Assembly (NCBI GenBank): GCA_019745195.1
Contig: JAIETL010000081.1
Span: 17,995-81,994, forward strand
From: Beijerinckiaceae bacterium
GTDB taxonomy: Bacteria; Pseudomonadota; Alphaproteobacteria; Rhizobiales; Beijerinckiaceae
DNA length: 64,000 nt
Direction: 5' to 3'
Shown here: positions 33,135 through 41,756 of the stretch, piece by piece
How the letters are laid out: each line of letters begins with the position of its first letter
Numbering within the stretch: the first letter of the stretch is position 1
Notes under the pieces: generated by a model
Told to the model about the DNA's origin: nothing
Database searches by the model: none
What the model saw: the letters and a program-made list of their open reading frames with translations, nothing else
Made by a program: the position numbers and the translations under genes

Positions 33135-35498
33135 ATGTCCGCAACGGGTATCGGCGCATCGGTTCGCCGCAAGGAAGACCACCGCTACATCACCGGCCAG
33201 GGCCGCTACACCGACGACATCAACCGGCCGGGCCAGGCCCACGCCTGGTTCCTGCGCTCGCCGCATGCGCATGCCACGCTCAAGTCGATCGACGCAAAGG
33301 CCGCGGCCGCGATGCCCGGCGTGCTCGGCATTTTCACCGGAGACGATCTCGCGGCCGACAAGGTCGGCGGGCTGATCTGCGGCTGGATGATCCACAACAA
33401 GGACGGTACGCCGATGCGCGCCGGGGCGCATCCGGCGCTGGCTCAGCGCAAGGTCCGTTATGTCGGCGACCATGTCGCGGTGATCGTCGCCGAGACGCTG
33501 GCGCAGGCGCGCGATGCGTCGGAGGCGATCGTCGTCGATTACGGCGTGCTGCCGGCGGTGGTCGACACCGCCAGCGCCGCCGGAGCCAAGACCGTGGTCC
33601 ATGCGGAAGCGCCCGACAACACCGTGTTCAACTGGCATCTCGGCAACAAGGCCGAGACCGAGGCCGCCTTCAAGGCGGCCAAGCACGTGACGAAGCTCGA
33701 CATCGTCAACAACCGGCTGGTGCCCAACCCGATGGAGCCGCGCGCGGCGGTCGGCGACTATGATCAGGGCGAGGGCGCATTCACCCTCTACACAACGAGC
33801 CAGAACCCGCATGTCGCCCGCCTCGTGCTCTCGGCCTTCATCGGCATCGCGCCGGAGAACAAACTGCGCGTGATCGCGCCGGATGTCGGCGGCGGTTTTG
33901 GCTCAAAGATCTTCATCTATGCCGAGGAGACGGTCTGCGTCTGGGCGGCGAAGAAGGTTGGCCGACCGGTCAAGTGGACCTCGGACCGCACCGAGGCGTT
34001 CCTGTCGGACGCGCATGGCCGCGACCACGTCACCCATGCCGAACTCGCGACCGACGCGGACGGCAAGATCACGGCGCTGCGCGTCAAGACCACGGCCAAT
34101 CTCGGCGCCTATCTCTCGACCTTTTCGTCGTCTGTGCCGACCTATCTCTATGCGCCGCTGCTGTCGGGCTCCTACGACATCCCGGCGATCTACGCCGAGG
34201 TCGATGCGGTCTACACCAACACCGCCCCGGTCGACGCCTATCGCGGCGCGGGCCGGCCGGAAGCCACCTTCGTGGTCGAGCGGCTGGTCGAGGTCGCGGC
34301 GCGCCAACTCGGCAAGGACCCGGCCAAGTTCCGGATGCAGAACTACGTCAAGAAGTTCCCGCACCAGACGCCGGTGATCATGATGTATGACGCCGGCAAT
34401 TACGGCGCGTCGATGAAGAAAGCGCTGGAGATCATCGACTACAAGGGCATCGGCAAGCGCAAGCGCGACTCCGCCCGCAACGGCAAGCTGCGCGGCATCG
34501 GCTTCTCATCTTACATCGAGGCCTGCGGCATCGCGCCCTCGGCTGCCGTCGGTTCGCTCGGCGCGGGCGTGGGCCTGTGGGAATCGGCCGAGGTGCGGGT
34601 CAATCCGGTTGGAACCGTCGAGGTGCTGACCGGCTCGCACAGCCACGGCCAGGGCCATGAGACCACCTTCGCCCAGCTCGTCTCGGGCAAGCTCGGCATC
34701 CCGATCGAGAACGTCTCGATCGTCCATGGCGACACCGACAAGGTGCAGATGGGCATGGGCACCTATGGCTCGCGTTCCGGTGCGGTCGGCATGTCGGCCA
34801 TCTTCAAGGCGCTCGACAAGGTCATCGCCAAGGGCAAGAAGGTCGCGGCTTACGTGCTGGAGGCCGACGAGGCCGACATCGACTTCGCCGACGGGCACTT
34901 CAAGGTGAAGGGGACCGACAAGACGCTCGATTTCGGCTCCTGCGCCCTGCAGGCCTATATCGCGCACAAGTTCAACGGGCAGGATCTCGAACCGGGGCTG
35001 AAGGAGGGCGCGTTCTACGACCCGACCAACTTCACCTTCCCCGCCGGCGTCCATATCTGCGAGGTCGAGATCGATCCCGATACCGGCGTCACCGCGATCG
35101 AGCGCTGGGCGGCGGTGGATGATTTCGGCGTCGTCATCAACCCGATGATCGTCGAGGGCCAGGTCCATGGCGGCATCGCCCAGGGCGTCGGCCAAGCGCT
35201 GCTCGAAGGCGCGAAATACAATGCCGACGGCCAGCTCGTGACCGCGAGCTTCATGGACTACTGCATGCCGCGCGCCGACGACCTGCCGTCCTTCGACGTC
35301 GGCATGACTGTGACGCCATGCCCGTCCAACCCGCTCGGCATCAAGGGCTGCGGCGAGGCCGGCGCGATCGCCGCCCCGCCGGCCGTGATCAACGCCATCA
35401 CCGATGCGCTCGGCCATGAGGACATCGCCATGCCGGCGACGCCGCAGGCGGTCTGGCGCGCCGCGCAGAAAACCGTGAAGCGTATGGCTGCCGAATAA
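33135..35498 (+). CDS. coxL: Molybdenum hydroxylase large subunit, CoxL form II
   Basis: The 787-aa subunit binds molybdopterin cytosine dinucleotide. Xanthine-oxidase-family features are complete: GGGFGSK, a Gln-rich SHGQGHETTF loop and the active-site Glu in GCGEAGAIAAP. The key loop reads AYRGAGR at residues 368-374. Form I CO dehydrogenases have AYxCSFR, with a Cys that binds copper; here that position is Gly371. This is therefore a form II enzyme whose substrate is unproven and probably not CO at high affinity. AGGAGG precedes the ATG. Confidence 0.93.
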   Translation: MSATGIGASVRRKEDHRYITGQGRYTDDINRPGQAHAWFLRSPHAHATLKSIDAKAAAAMPGVLGIFTGDDLAADKVGGLICGWMIHNKDGTPMRAGAHPALAQRKVRYVGDHVAVIVAETLAQARDASEAIVVDYGVLPAVVDTASAAGAKTVVHAEAPDNTVFNWHLGNKAETEAAFKAAKHVTKLDIVNNRLVPNPMEPRAAVGDYDQGEGAFTLYTTSQNPHVARLVLSAFIGIAPENKLRVIAPDVGGGFGSKIFIYAEETVCVWAAKKVGRPVKWTSDRTEAFLSDAHGRDHVTHAELATDADGKITALRVKTTANLGAYLSTFSSSVPTYLYAPLLSGSYDIPAIYAEVDAVYTNTAPVDAYRGAGRPEATFVVERLVEVAARQLGKDPAKFRMQNYVKKFPHQTPVIMMYDAGNYGASMKKALEIIDYKGIGKRKRDSARNGKLRGIGFSSYIEACGIAPSAAVGSLGAGVGLWESAEVRVNPVGTVEVLTGSHSHGQGHETTFAQLVSGKLGIPIENVSIVHGDTDKVQMGMGTYGSRSGAVGMSAIFKALDKVIAKGKKVAAYVLEADEADIDFADGHFKVKGTDKTLDFGSCALQAYIAHKFNGQDLEPGLKEGAFYDPTNFTFPAGVHICEVEIDPDTGVTAIERWAAVDDFGVVINPMIVEGQVHGGIAQGVGQALLEGAKYNADGQLVTASFMDYCMPRADDLPSFDVGMTVTPCPSNPLGIKGCGEAGAIAAPPAVINAITDALGHEDIAMPATPQAVWRAAQKTVKRMAAE

Positions 35499-35507
35499 AC
35501 CTCACCC

Positions 35508-35607
35508 GTCGTCCGGGACAAGCGGCGAAGCCGCGCCGATCCGGGATCCATGCCTGAACCGTTCAGGATTGGATCCCGGCTCTCCGCTTCGCTCCGGCCG
35601 GGATGAC
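35508..35607. repeat. Intergenic palindromic element, GTCATCCCGG family, copy B
   Basis: Same family as the element at 12571-12682, in opposite orientation. The inner near-perfect inverted repeat pairs 35541-35559 with 35561-35579, and the right end is CCGGGATGAC (35598-35607). It lies between coxL and coxM, inside what should be one transcript, so coxM expression must tolerate or use it. Confidence 0.85.
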
Positions 35608-35637
35608 CCGTTTGAATTCTGACAAGGGATCAAGCCC

Positions 35638-36441
35638 ATGTACGCCTTCGCCTATCACCGACCCGCAACCGCTCGCCAGGCCGCCGGCCTCCTCGCCAAG
35701 AAGGAGGACGCCAAGCTGCTCGCCGGCGGGCACACGTTGCTGCCGACGATGAAGCAGCGGCTCGCCTCGCCGGCGCATCTCGTCGATCTTGGAGCCTGCG
35801 CCGATCTCAAGGGCATCGAGCGCAAGGGCCGCAACCTCGTCATCGGCGCGATGTCGACCCATGCCGAGGTCGCGGCCTCGCCGGTCGTGCAGGAGGCCAT
35901 TCCGGGCCTCGCCTATCTCGCCTCGCATATCGGCGACCCGCATGTGCGCCATCGCGGCACGATCGGCGGCTCCGTCGCCAACAACGACCCGGCTGCGGAT
36001 TATCCGTCCGCCTGCCTCGCGCTCGGCGCGACCATCGTCACCAACAAACGCAAGATCGAGGCGGACGCCTTCTTCACCGGGCTCTACGAGACCGCGCTGG
36101 AAGAGGGCGAGATCATCACGAAGATCGCCTTCCCGGTCGCCTCCAAGGCTGCTTACGCCAAATTCCGCAATCCGGCCTCGCGCTACGCGCTGGTCGGCGT
36201 CTTCGTCGCCAAGCGCGGCTCGGATGTGCGCGTCGCGGTCATCGGCGCGGGCGAGGGCGGCGTGTTTCGCTGGTCTGAAGGGGAGGCCGCGCTGAAAGCC
36301 CGCTTCGCGCCGAAATCGCTCGACGGCGTCAAGGCCTCGGCCAAGGGCATCAATGCAGACATGCATGCGGACGCGGAGTATCGCGCCCATCTGATCGGCG
36401 TGATGGCGAAGGAGGCCGTGGCGCGGGCGGTGGGGAAGTAA
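35638..36441 (+). CDS. coxM: Molybdenum hydroxylase FAD subunit, CoxM-like
   Basis: The 267-aa protein has the PCMH-type FAD-binding signatures AGGHTLLPTMKQRL near residue 30 and TIGGSVANNDPAADYPSACLAL near 105, then a CO-dehydrogenase flavoprotein C-terminal domain. It passes electrons from CoxS to FAD and then to the respiratory chain. It follows coxL, separated by a palindromic repeat. An AAGGG site lies 6-10 bases before the ATG. Confidence 0.94.
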   Translation: MYAFAYHRPATARQAAGLLAKKEDAKLLAGGHTLLPTMKQRLASPAHLVDLGACADLKGIERKGRNLVIGAMSTHAEVAASPVVQEAIPGLAYLASHIGDPHVRHRGTIGGSVANNDPAADYPSACLALGATIVTNKRKIEADAFFTGLYETALEEGEIITKIAFPVASKAAYAKFRNPASRYALVGVFVAKRGSDVRVAVIGAGEGGVFRWSEGEAALKARFAPKSLDGVKASAKGINADMHADAEYRAHLIGVMAKEAVARAVGK

Positions 36442-36463
36442 CAGCAGGCCCGCAGGCGACACG

Positions 36464-37051
36464 GTGCGGTTCTGGGAGTTCGTGCTGACGGCGATCGTCG
36501 CCGAGCTGACGCCCGGGCCGAACATGGGCTATCTCGTCGCGCTCAGCCTCGCGAGAGGCTGGCGCGCGGGGATGGCCGCCGTCGCGGGCGTCGCGCTTGG
36601 CCTGACGCTGCTCGGCGCGGCAGCCGCGCTCGGTTTCGGCTTCGCCGCTCAGGCCTTTCCGGCCGCTGCCGGGCTGCTGCGATGGGCCGGCGTCGCCTAT
36701 CTGCTCTGGCTCGCCTTCGATGCCTGGCGCGAGCCGGCGGCCGGCGCGGACGAGGACATGGCGCTCTCGTTCCGGCGCGGTCTCGTCACCAATCTGCTCA
36801 ACCCCAAGGCGGCGTTCTTCTATGTCGCCGTGATCCCGCTGTTCCTGCCGGTGCCGCCGCGGCAGGATCAGTTGCTCTTTCTGACGGCGGTCTTCGTCGT
36901 AATCGCGACAGGGATTCACGCGGCACTCGTGCTGGGCGCGGGAGGTGCGCGCGAACTGCTCTTTCATCGCTCGCGCGAGCGTGCGATCCGTCGCGGAGCG
37001 GCGGTGAGCATGGCCGCGGTCGCGCTCTGGTTTGCCTGGTCGACGCGCTGA
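36464..37051 (+). CDS. LysE-family exporter
   Basis: The 195-aa membrane protein begins at GTG and has the LysE/RhtB hallmark ELTPGPNMGYLVALSLARGWRAG near the N-terminus and NLLNPKAAFFYVAVIPLF near residue 110. About six membrane spans are present. It would export an amino acid or similar small metabolite. It lies 22 bases after coxM, inside the cox locus, which is unusual. A second LysE-type gene occurs at 40420-41049. Confidence 0.88.
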   Translation: MRFWEFVLTAIVAELTPGPNMGYLVALSLARGWRAGMAAVAGVALGLTLLGAAAALGFGFAAQAFPAAAGLLRWAGVAYLLWLAFDAWREPAAGADEDMALSFRRGLVTNLLNPKAAFFYVAVIPLFLPVPPRQDQLLFLTAVFVVIATGIHAALVLGAGGARELLFHRSRERAIRRGAAVSMAAVALWFAWSTR

Positions 37052-37104
37052 CCGCCTCGATGCCCCGTGTCGCTTGCGCTGAATTGCCTCTAGACTGGTT
37101 GCCG

Positions 37105-38025
37105 ATGTCCCAGAGTTCTTCTCTCCCCGCCTCAATTGACGCCACGCTTGCTCTGCTGCAGGGCCGGGGCTACGTCGCCGACCGCGCGCTCGCGACGGTG
37201 CTGTTCCTCGCCTTGCGCATGAAGCGGCCGCTGCTGCTGGAGGGCGAGGCCGGCACCGGCAAGACCGAGATCGCCAAGACGCTGGCCTCAGCGCTCGGCC
37301 GCAAGCTGATCCGGCTGCAATGCTACGAGGGGCTCGATCTGGCGTCGGCTGTCTACGAATGGAACTATGCCGGGCAGATGATGGCGATCAGGCTTGCCGA
37401 GGCGGGCGGCGCGACCGGCGATCGCGACAAGCTCGAAGCCGACATCTTCTCGGAGAAATACCTGGTCAAGCGGCCGCTGCTGCAGGCGCTGGAGCCGCAG
37501 GAAGGCGGGCCGCCGATCCTGCTGATCGACGAACTGGACCGCACCGACGAGGCTTTCGAGGCGTTCCTGCTCGAGGTGCTGGCGGATGCGCAGGTGACGA
37601 TTCCCGAGCTTGGAACGATCAAGGCGGCCGAGCCGCCGATCGTCATCCTGACCTCCAACCGCACGCGAGAGATTCACGACGCCCTCAAGCGCCGCTGCCT
37701 CTATCACTGGGTCGGCTATCCAGACGCAGCCCGCGAACTCGCCATCCTGAAGGCGCGTGCGCCCAATGCCCCGGCCAAGCTCGCAAAGCAGGTCGTCGCC
37801 TTCGTGCAGGCGATCCGCAAGGAGGAATTGTTCAAGGCGCCGGGCGTCGCCGAGACGCTGGACTGGGCGAGCGCGCTGGTCGAGCTCGATGCGGTGGCGC
37901 TCGATCCGGCGCTGGTCTCCGATACGCTGGGCGCGCTGCTGAAGTATCAGGACGACATCCAGGCGATGCAGGGCTCGAAGGTGAAGGAGTTGCTCGACCG
38001 GGTGAAGACCGAGGCGGGGCGGTAG
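37105..38025 (+). CDS. coxD: MoxR-type AAA ATPase, CoxD-like
   Basis: The 306-aa AAA+ protein has Walker A GEAGTGKT at residues 47-54, Walker B LLIDELDR near 135 and sensor-1 ILTSNRTRE. CoxD and MoxR ATPases work with VWA proteins to mature the active site of molybdenum hydroxylases. The partner CoxE lies downstream at 38681. I chose the ATG at 37105; longer in-frame options run through the end of the LysE gene and lack similarity. Confidence 0.92.
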   Translation: MSQSSSLPASIDATLALLQGRGYVADRALATVLFLALRMKRPLLLEGEAGTGKTEIAKTLASALGRKLIRLQCYEGLDLASAVYEWNYAGQMMAIRLAEAGGATGDRDKLEADIFSEKYLVKRPLLQALEPQEGGPPILLIDELDRTDEAFEAFLLEVLADAQVTIPELGTIKAAEPPIVILTSNRTREIHDALKRRCLYHWVGYPDAARELAILKARAPNAPAKLAKQVVAFVQAIRKEELFKAPGVAETLDWASALVELDAVALDPALVSDTLGALLKYQDDIQAMQGSKVKELLDRVKTEAGR

Positions 38026-38043
38026 CAAGTTATAGTGCTTCCT

Positions 38044-38134
38044 CGTCATGGTCGGGCTTGTCCCGACCATCCACGTCTTTCCATTCATCCGCGTCGCAAG
38101 ACGTGGATGCTCGGCACAAGGCCGAGCACGACGG
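38044..38134. repeat. Intergenic palindromic element (CGTCATGGTCGGG family)
   Basis: CGTCATGGTCGGG at the left end and GCCGAGCACGACGG at the right are imperfect outer arms. ATCCACGTCTT (38069-38079) pairs with AAGACGTGGAT (38098-38108). The right end runs into the GGAGG ribosome site of the next gene (38133-38137), so the element forms that gene's 5' leader. Confidence 0.85.
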
Positions 38135-38142
38135 AGGTGACC

Positions 38143-38520
38143 ATGAACAGCGATATCAAGGCGATCGAGGCCGCGACCTGGACCTATCTCAACGGTCTCT
38201 ACGAGGGCGATGTCGGCAAGCTCGAACTCGTCTTCCATCCGACGAGCGCGCTGACCTCGGCGCAGGATGACGGACACATCAAGATCGTGCCGCGCGACGA
38301 ATGGTTCGCGGCCGTGCGCAACCGGCCCTCTCCCAAATCGGCCGGGCTGGCGCGCGGCGACCATATCCTGACCATCGACCTCGTCGGGCCGACGCTGGCG
38401 CTGGTCAAGGTCAAGTGCCAGATGCCGCCGCGCTACTTCACCGACCTGCTCTCCTTCCTCAAGATAGACAGCAAATGGGTGATCGCGCAGAAGGTCTTCA
38501 TGACGGAGACGCAGGGGTGA
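38143..38520 (+). CDS. NTF2-like (lumazine-binding-like) protein
   Basis: The 125-aa protein starts MNSDIKAIEAATWTYLNGLYEGD and resembles the NTF2/SnoaL cone fold (putative lumazine-binding group), with DWFA-like EWFAAVRNRPSP and a C-terminal SFLKIDSKWVIAQKVF strand pair. Such proteins can be small-molecule binding proteins or isomerases. Its role inside a cox locus is unknown. GGAGG at 38133-38137 sits within the end of a palindromic repeat. Confidence 0.75.
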   Translation: MNSDIKAIEAATWTYLNGLYEGDVGKLELVFHPTSALTSAQDDGHIKIVPRDEWFAAVRNRPSPKSAGLARGDHILTIDLVGPTLALVKVKCQMPPRYFTDLLSFLKIDSKWVIAQKVFMTETQG

Positions 38521-38547
38521 GCACCTCTCTGCGGCTGCCGGCGGAGA

Positions 38548-38660
38548 CTCCTCCCTTCCCCCTTGTGGGGAAGGGTATGGGGATGGGGGGCGTCCGACCG
38601 GGCGAGCGCTCACCAAGCGGAACGCCCCCCGCCCCTGCCCCTCCCCACAAGGGGGAGGGG
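38548..38660. repeat. Intergenic C/G-rich palindromic element
   Basis: Left arm CTCCTCCCTTCCCCCTTGTG and the right arm ending GGGGGAGGGG are imperfect reverse complements. CCCCTTGTGGGGA (38559-38571) pairs exactly with TCCCCACAAGGGG (38642-38654). It fills the gap before coxE. One strand is strongly C-rich and the other G-rich. Confidence 0.8.
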
Positions 38661-38680
38661 TTCTCGCGCCTCGCCGCCCC

Positions 38681-39883
38681 ATGACCGGCCGCCTCCCCGA
38701 AAACGTCGCCTATTTCGCCCGCGCGCTGCGGATCGCCGGCGTGCCTGTCGGCCCCGGCGCGGTGGTCGAGGCGGTCGAGGCTCTGGCCGATGGCGCGCTT
38801 GGCGGGCGCGAGGACGTCTACTGGGCGCTGCATGCGATCTTCGTGAAGAAGCATGAGGACAGCGTCGTCTACGATCAGGCCTTTCGGCTGTTCTGGCGCA
38901 GGCGGGCGCTGATCGAGAAGCTGATGGCGCAGATGTCACCGGTTTCGCCGGGCGCGGATTTGCAACCCGAGACGGCCGAGGCCGGCGCGCTGCGCGTCGC
39001 CGAGGCCTTTGCGCCGCCCAGGGACGAAGACGAACGGCCGCCGGCGGAACTCACCGAGCTTTCGGCGCGGATGACGCTGTCGGATACCGAGACGCTGAAA
39101 TCGCGCGACTTCGCCCAGATGAGCGCCAGCGAGATCGCCCGCGCCAAGCAGTTGATCGCGGCTTTGCGTCTACCCGACGACACCGTGCCGACGCGGCGTT
39201 TCCAACCGACGCATCGCGGCCTGAAGATCGACCCGCGCCGCACCTTCCGGCAGTCGCTGCGCGGCGGCGGAGCGTCGATCGAACTCGCCTTCCGCGAACG
39301 GGCGCAGGTTCATCCGCCGGTCGTGGCGCTGGTCGATATCTCCGGCTCGATGGCGGAGTATTCGCGCATCTTCCTGCATTTCCTGCACGCAGTCACCGAG
39401 AAGCGCAGGCGGGTGCATTCCTTCGTCTTCGGCACGCGGCTGACCAACATCACGCGGTCCTTACGCGCCCGCGATCCTGACGAGGCGCTGGCGCTGGCGG
39501 GCCGGGCCGCGCCCGATTGGGAGGGCGGCACGCGCATCTCGACGGCGCTGCACAGCTTCAACCGGGTCTGGTCGCGCCGGGTGCTTTCGGGAGGCGCGGT
39601 GGTGCTGCTTTTCACCGACGGGTTGGAGCGCCATCTCGACGGCGAGCTTTCGTTCGAGATGGACCGGCTGCATCGCTCCTGCCGGCAGCTTGTCTGGCTG
39701 AATCCGCTGCTGCGCTTCGACGCCTTCGAAGCCCGCGCCAGCGGCATCCGCGCGATGCTGCCCCATGTCGATTCGTTCCGGCCGATCCACAACCTCGCGG
39801 CCATGGCCGATCTCTGCGCCGCGCTTTCGCCGGACGCAGACCGGAACAGCGATCCGCGCCAGTGGTTGAAGAAGGCGGGTTGA
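38681..39883 (+). CDS. coxE: VWA-domain protein, CoxE-like
   Basis: The 400-aa protein has an N-terminal helical region followed by a von Willebrand factor A domain with an intact MIDAS metal site DISGSM at residues 219-224, a Thr in WEGGTRIS and the Asp of LLFTDGLERH. CoxE acts with the CoxD ATPase to insert or mature the metal centre of the hydroxylase. The gene lies between two repeats, so its transcript may be uncoupled from coxD. Confidence 0.92.
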   Translation: MTGRLPENVAYFARALRIAGVPVGPGAVVEAVEALADGALGGREDVYWALHAIFVKKHEDSVVYDQAFRLFWRRRALIEKLMAQMSPVSPGADLQPETAEAGALRVAEAFAPPRDEDERPPAELTELSARMTLSDTETLKSRDFAQMSASEIARAKQLIAALRLPDDTVPTRRFQPTHRGLKIDPRRTFRQSLRGGGASIELAFRERAQVHPPVVALVDISGSMAEYSRIFLHFLHAVTEKRRRVHSFVFGTRLTNITRSLRARDPDEALALAGRAAPDWEGGTRISTALHSFNRVWSRRVLSGGAVVLLFTDGLERHLDGELSFEMDRLHRSCRQLVWLNPLLRFDAFEARASGIRAMLPHVDSFRPIHNLAAMADLCAALSPDADRNSDPRQWLKKAG

Positions 39884-39898
39884 GGCATGATGTGACTT

Positions 39899-40044
39899 CC
39901 TTCTCCCCTTGCGGGAGAAGGTGGCTCGGCGAAGCCGAGACGGATGAGGGGTGGCACTGCGCTTTCCGAAGTCCGTCGGTCTTGGAGGGCACGACCACCC
40001 CTCATCCGGCGCTGCGCGCCACCTCCTCCCGCAGGGGGAGAAGG
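39899..40044. repeat. Intergenic palindromic element (CTTCTCCCC family)
   Basis: The left end CCTTCTCCCCTTGCGGGAG and the right end GGGGGAGAAGG are imperfect reverse complements. CGGATGAGGGGTG (39941-39953) pairs exactly with CACCCCTCATCCG (39996-40008). It lies between coxE and the XdhC N-terminal gene. Confidence 0.85.
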
Positions 40045-40081
40045 GGTGCGCGCGGGTCGAAGGGTTAGACGAGGAAACGCG

Positions 40082-40419
<338 letters not shown>

Positions 40420-40420
<1 letters not shown>

Positions 40421-41049
40421 TGGCCTCCTGGGAGACGCTTGCCGCCTTCGCGACGCTGACGCTGCTCGTCGCCTATTTTCCCGGTCCCGCGTTGCTCTAT
40501 ACGGCGGCGCAGACCATCGCGCATGGCCGCAAGGCCGGACTGATGGCGATGCTCGGCATCCATATCGGCTGCTATGTCCATGTCGCGGCCGCCGCCTTCG
40601 GGCTGTCGGCCGTGTTCAAGCATGTGCCGGAACTCTATGTCGCGGTGAAGCTGGCGGGCGCCTTGTATCTCGTCTGGCTCGGCATCGGCATGATCCGCGC
40701 CAAGCTGGTGCAGGCGGACGGGCCAGTCGCGCCGCCTAAGACCGTGAAACGGGCGCTGACTGACAGCTTCATCGTCGAGATCCTGAATCCGAAGGTCGCG
40801 CTGTTCTTCATCGCGCTGCTGCCGCAATTCGTCGATCCGGCAGCGTCGCTGCCGGTCTGGGTCCAGTTCCTCATCCTCGGCACGATCGTCAACTTCGCCT
40901 TCTCCTCGGCCGATCTGGTCACGGTGCTGGGCGCATCGGCCGTGGTCAGCCGGATGAAGCAGACAAGAGCCGGTTTCGCCTTCGGGCGCTGGCTCGGGGG
41001 TTCGCTGATGATCGGGCTCGGCGTCAAGCTGGCGACGGACAAGGGCTGA
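40420..41049 (+). CDS. LysE-family exporter, second copy
   Basis: The 209-aa membrane protein has the LysE/RhtB signatures FPGPALLYTAAQTIAHGRKAG and EILNPKVALFFIALLPQFVDP, with about six spans. It is coupled to the XdhC N-terminal gene (overlapping TGATG) and followed 4 bases later by the XdhC C-terminal gene. Its sequence differs clearly from the LysE protein at 36464, so it is not a recent duplicate. The exported substrate is unknown. Confidence 0.88.
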
Positions 41050-41053
41050 GCGC

Positions 41054-41746
41054 ATGGACCTCGCCATCCTGGCTGCGATGAACGCCGAGCGCGCCGCCCG
41101 CCGGCCCGCGGTTCTCGTTACCGCGATCGAAGGCGGCGCTCAGCGGCTCGTTACGACGGACGAAATCGAGGCCGACCCGCTGGCCACGCAGATCGACAGG
41201 CAGTTGCGCATGGGCAAGAGCGGCCTCGTCGAGGCCGGGGGCGTGCAGTATTTCCTCACCGTGCAGGCGCCGCATCCGCGCATCGTCGTCACCGGCGCGG
41301 TGCATATCTCGCAGGCCATGGTGCCGATGGCGAGGCTGCTCGATCTCGACCTCGTCATCATCGACCCGCGCACCGCCTTCGCCACGCCCGAGCGATTTCC
41401 GGACGTGACCCTGCTGACGGAATGGCCGGACGTGGCGCTGGCGGGCCTCGGGCTCGACGCCTACACAGCTTTCGTGGCGCTGACGCATGACCCCAAGATC
41501 GATGATCCGGGGCTGGAGGCGGCCCTGCGCTCGGAGTGTTTCTATGTCGGCGCGCTCGGCAGCCGGAAGACGCATGGCCGGCGCGTCGAGCGGCTGACCG
41601 CCGCAGGCTTCGACCAGGCCGCCATCGCCCGCATTCATGCGCCGATCGGGCTCGATATCGGGGCGGTTTCGCCAGCCGAGATCGCGCTGTCGATCCTCGG
41701 CGAGATCGTCTCCACCCTGCGCGGCCCGCGCCGGCTGGCACCATGA
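41054..41746 (+). CDS. XdhC C-terminal Rossmann domain protein
   Basis: The 230-aa protein has a short N-terminal domain and the XdhC Rossmann domain: HPRIVVTGAVHISQAMVPMARLLD near residue 75, DPRTAFATPERFP, and GALGSRKTHGRRVERL near 168. These are typical of the C-terminal half of XdhC. Together with the protein at 40082-40420 it would form a split cofactor-insertion chaperone for the hydroxylase. The usual GxGxxG-like motif is changed to TGAVHIS. Confidence 0.88.
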   Translation: MDLAILAAMNAERAARRPAVLVTAIEGGAQRLVTTDEIEADPLATQIDRQLRMGKSGLVEAGGVQYFLTVQAPHPRIVVTGAVHISQAMVPMARLLDLDLVIIDPRTAFATPERFPDVTLLTEWPDVALAGLGLDAYTAFVALTHDPKIDDPGLEAALRSECFYVGALGSRKTHGRRVERLTAAGFDQAAIARIHAPIGLDIGAVSPAEIALSILGEIVSTLRGPRRLAP

Positions 41747-41756
41747 GACGGATACG

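Noticed and set aside
33135..35498. Naming CoxL as a true carbon monoxide dehydrogenase
   Set aside because: The AYRGAGR loop is form II, lacking the cysteine needed for the Mo-Cu centre.
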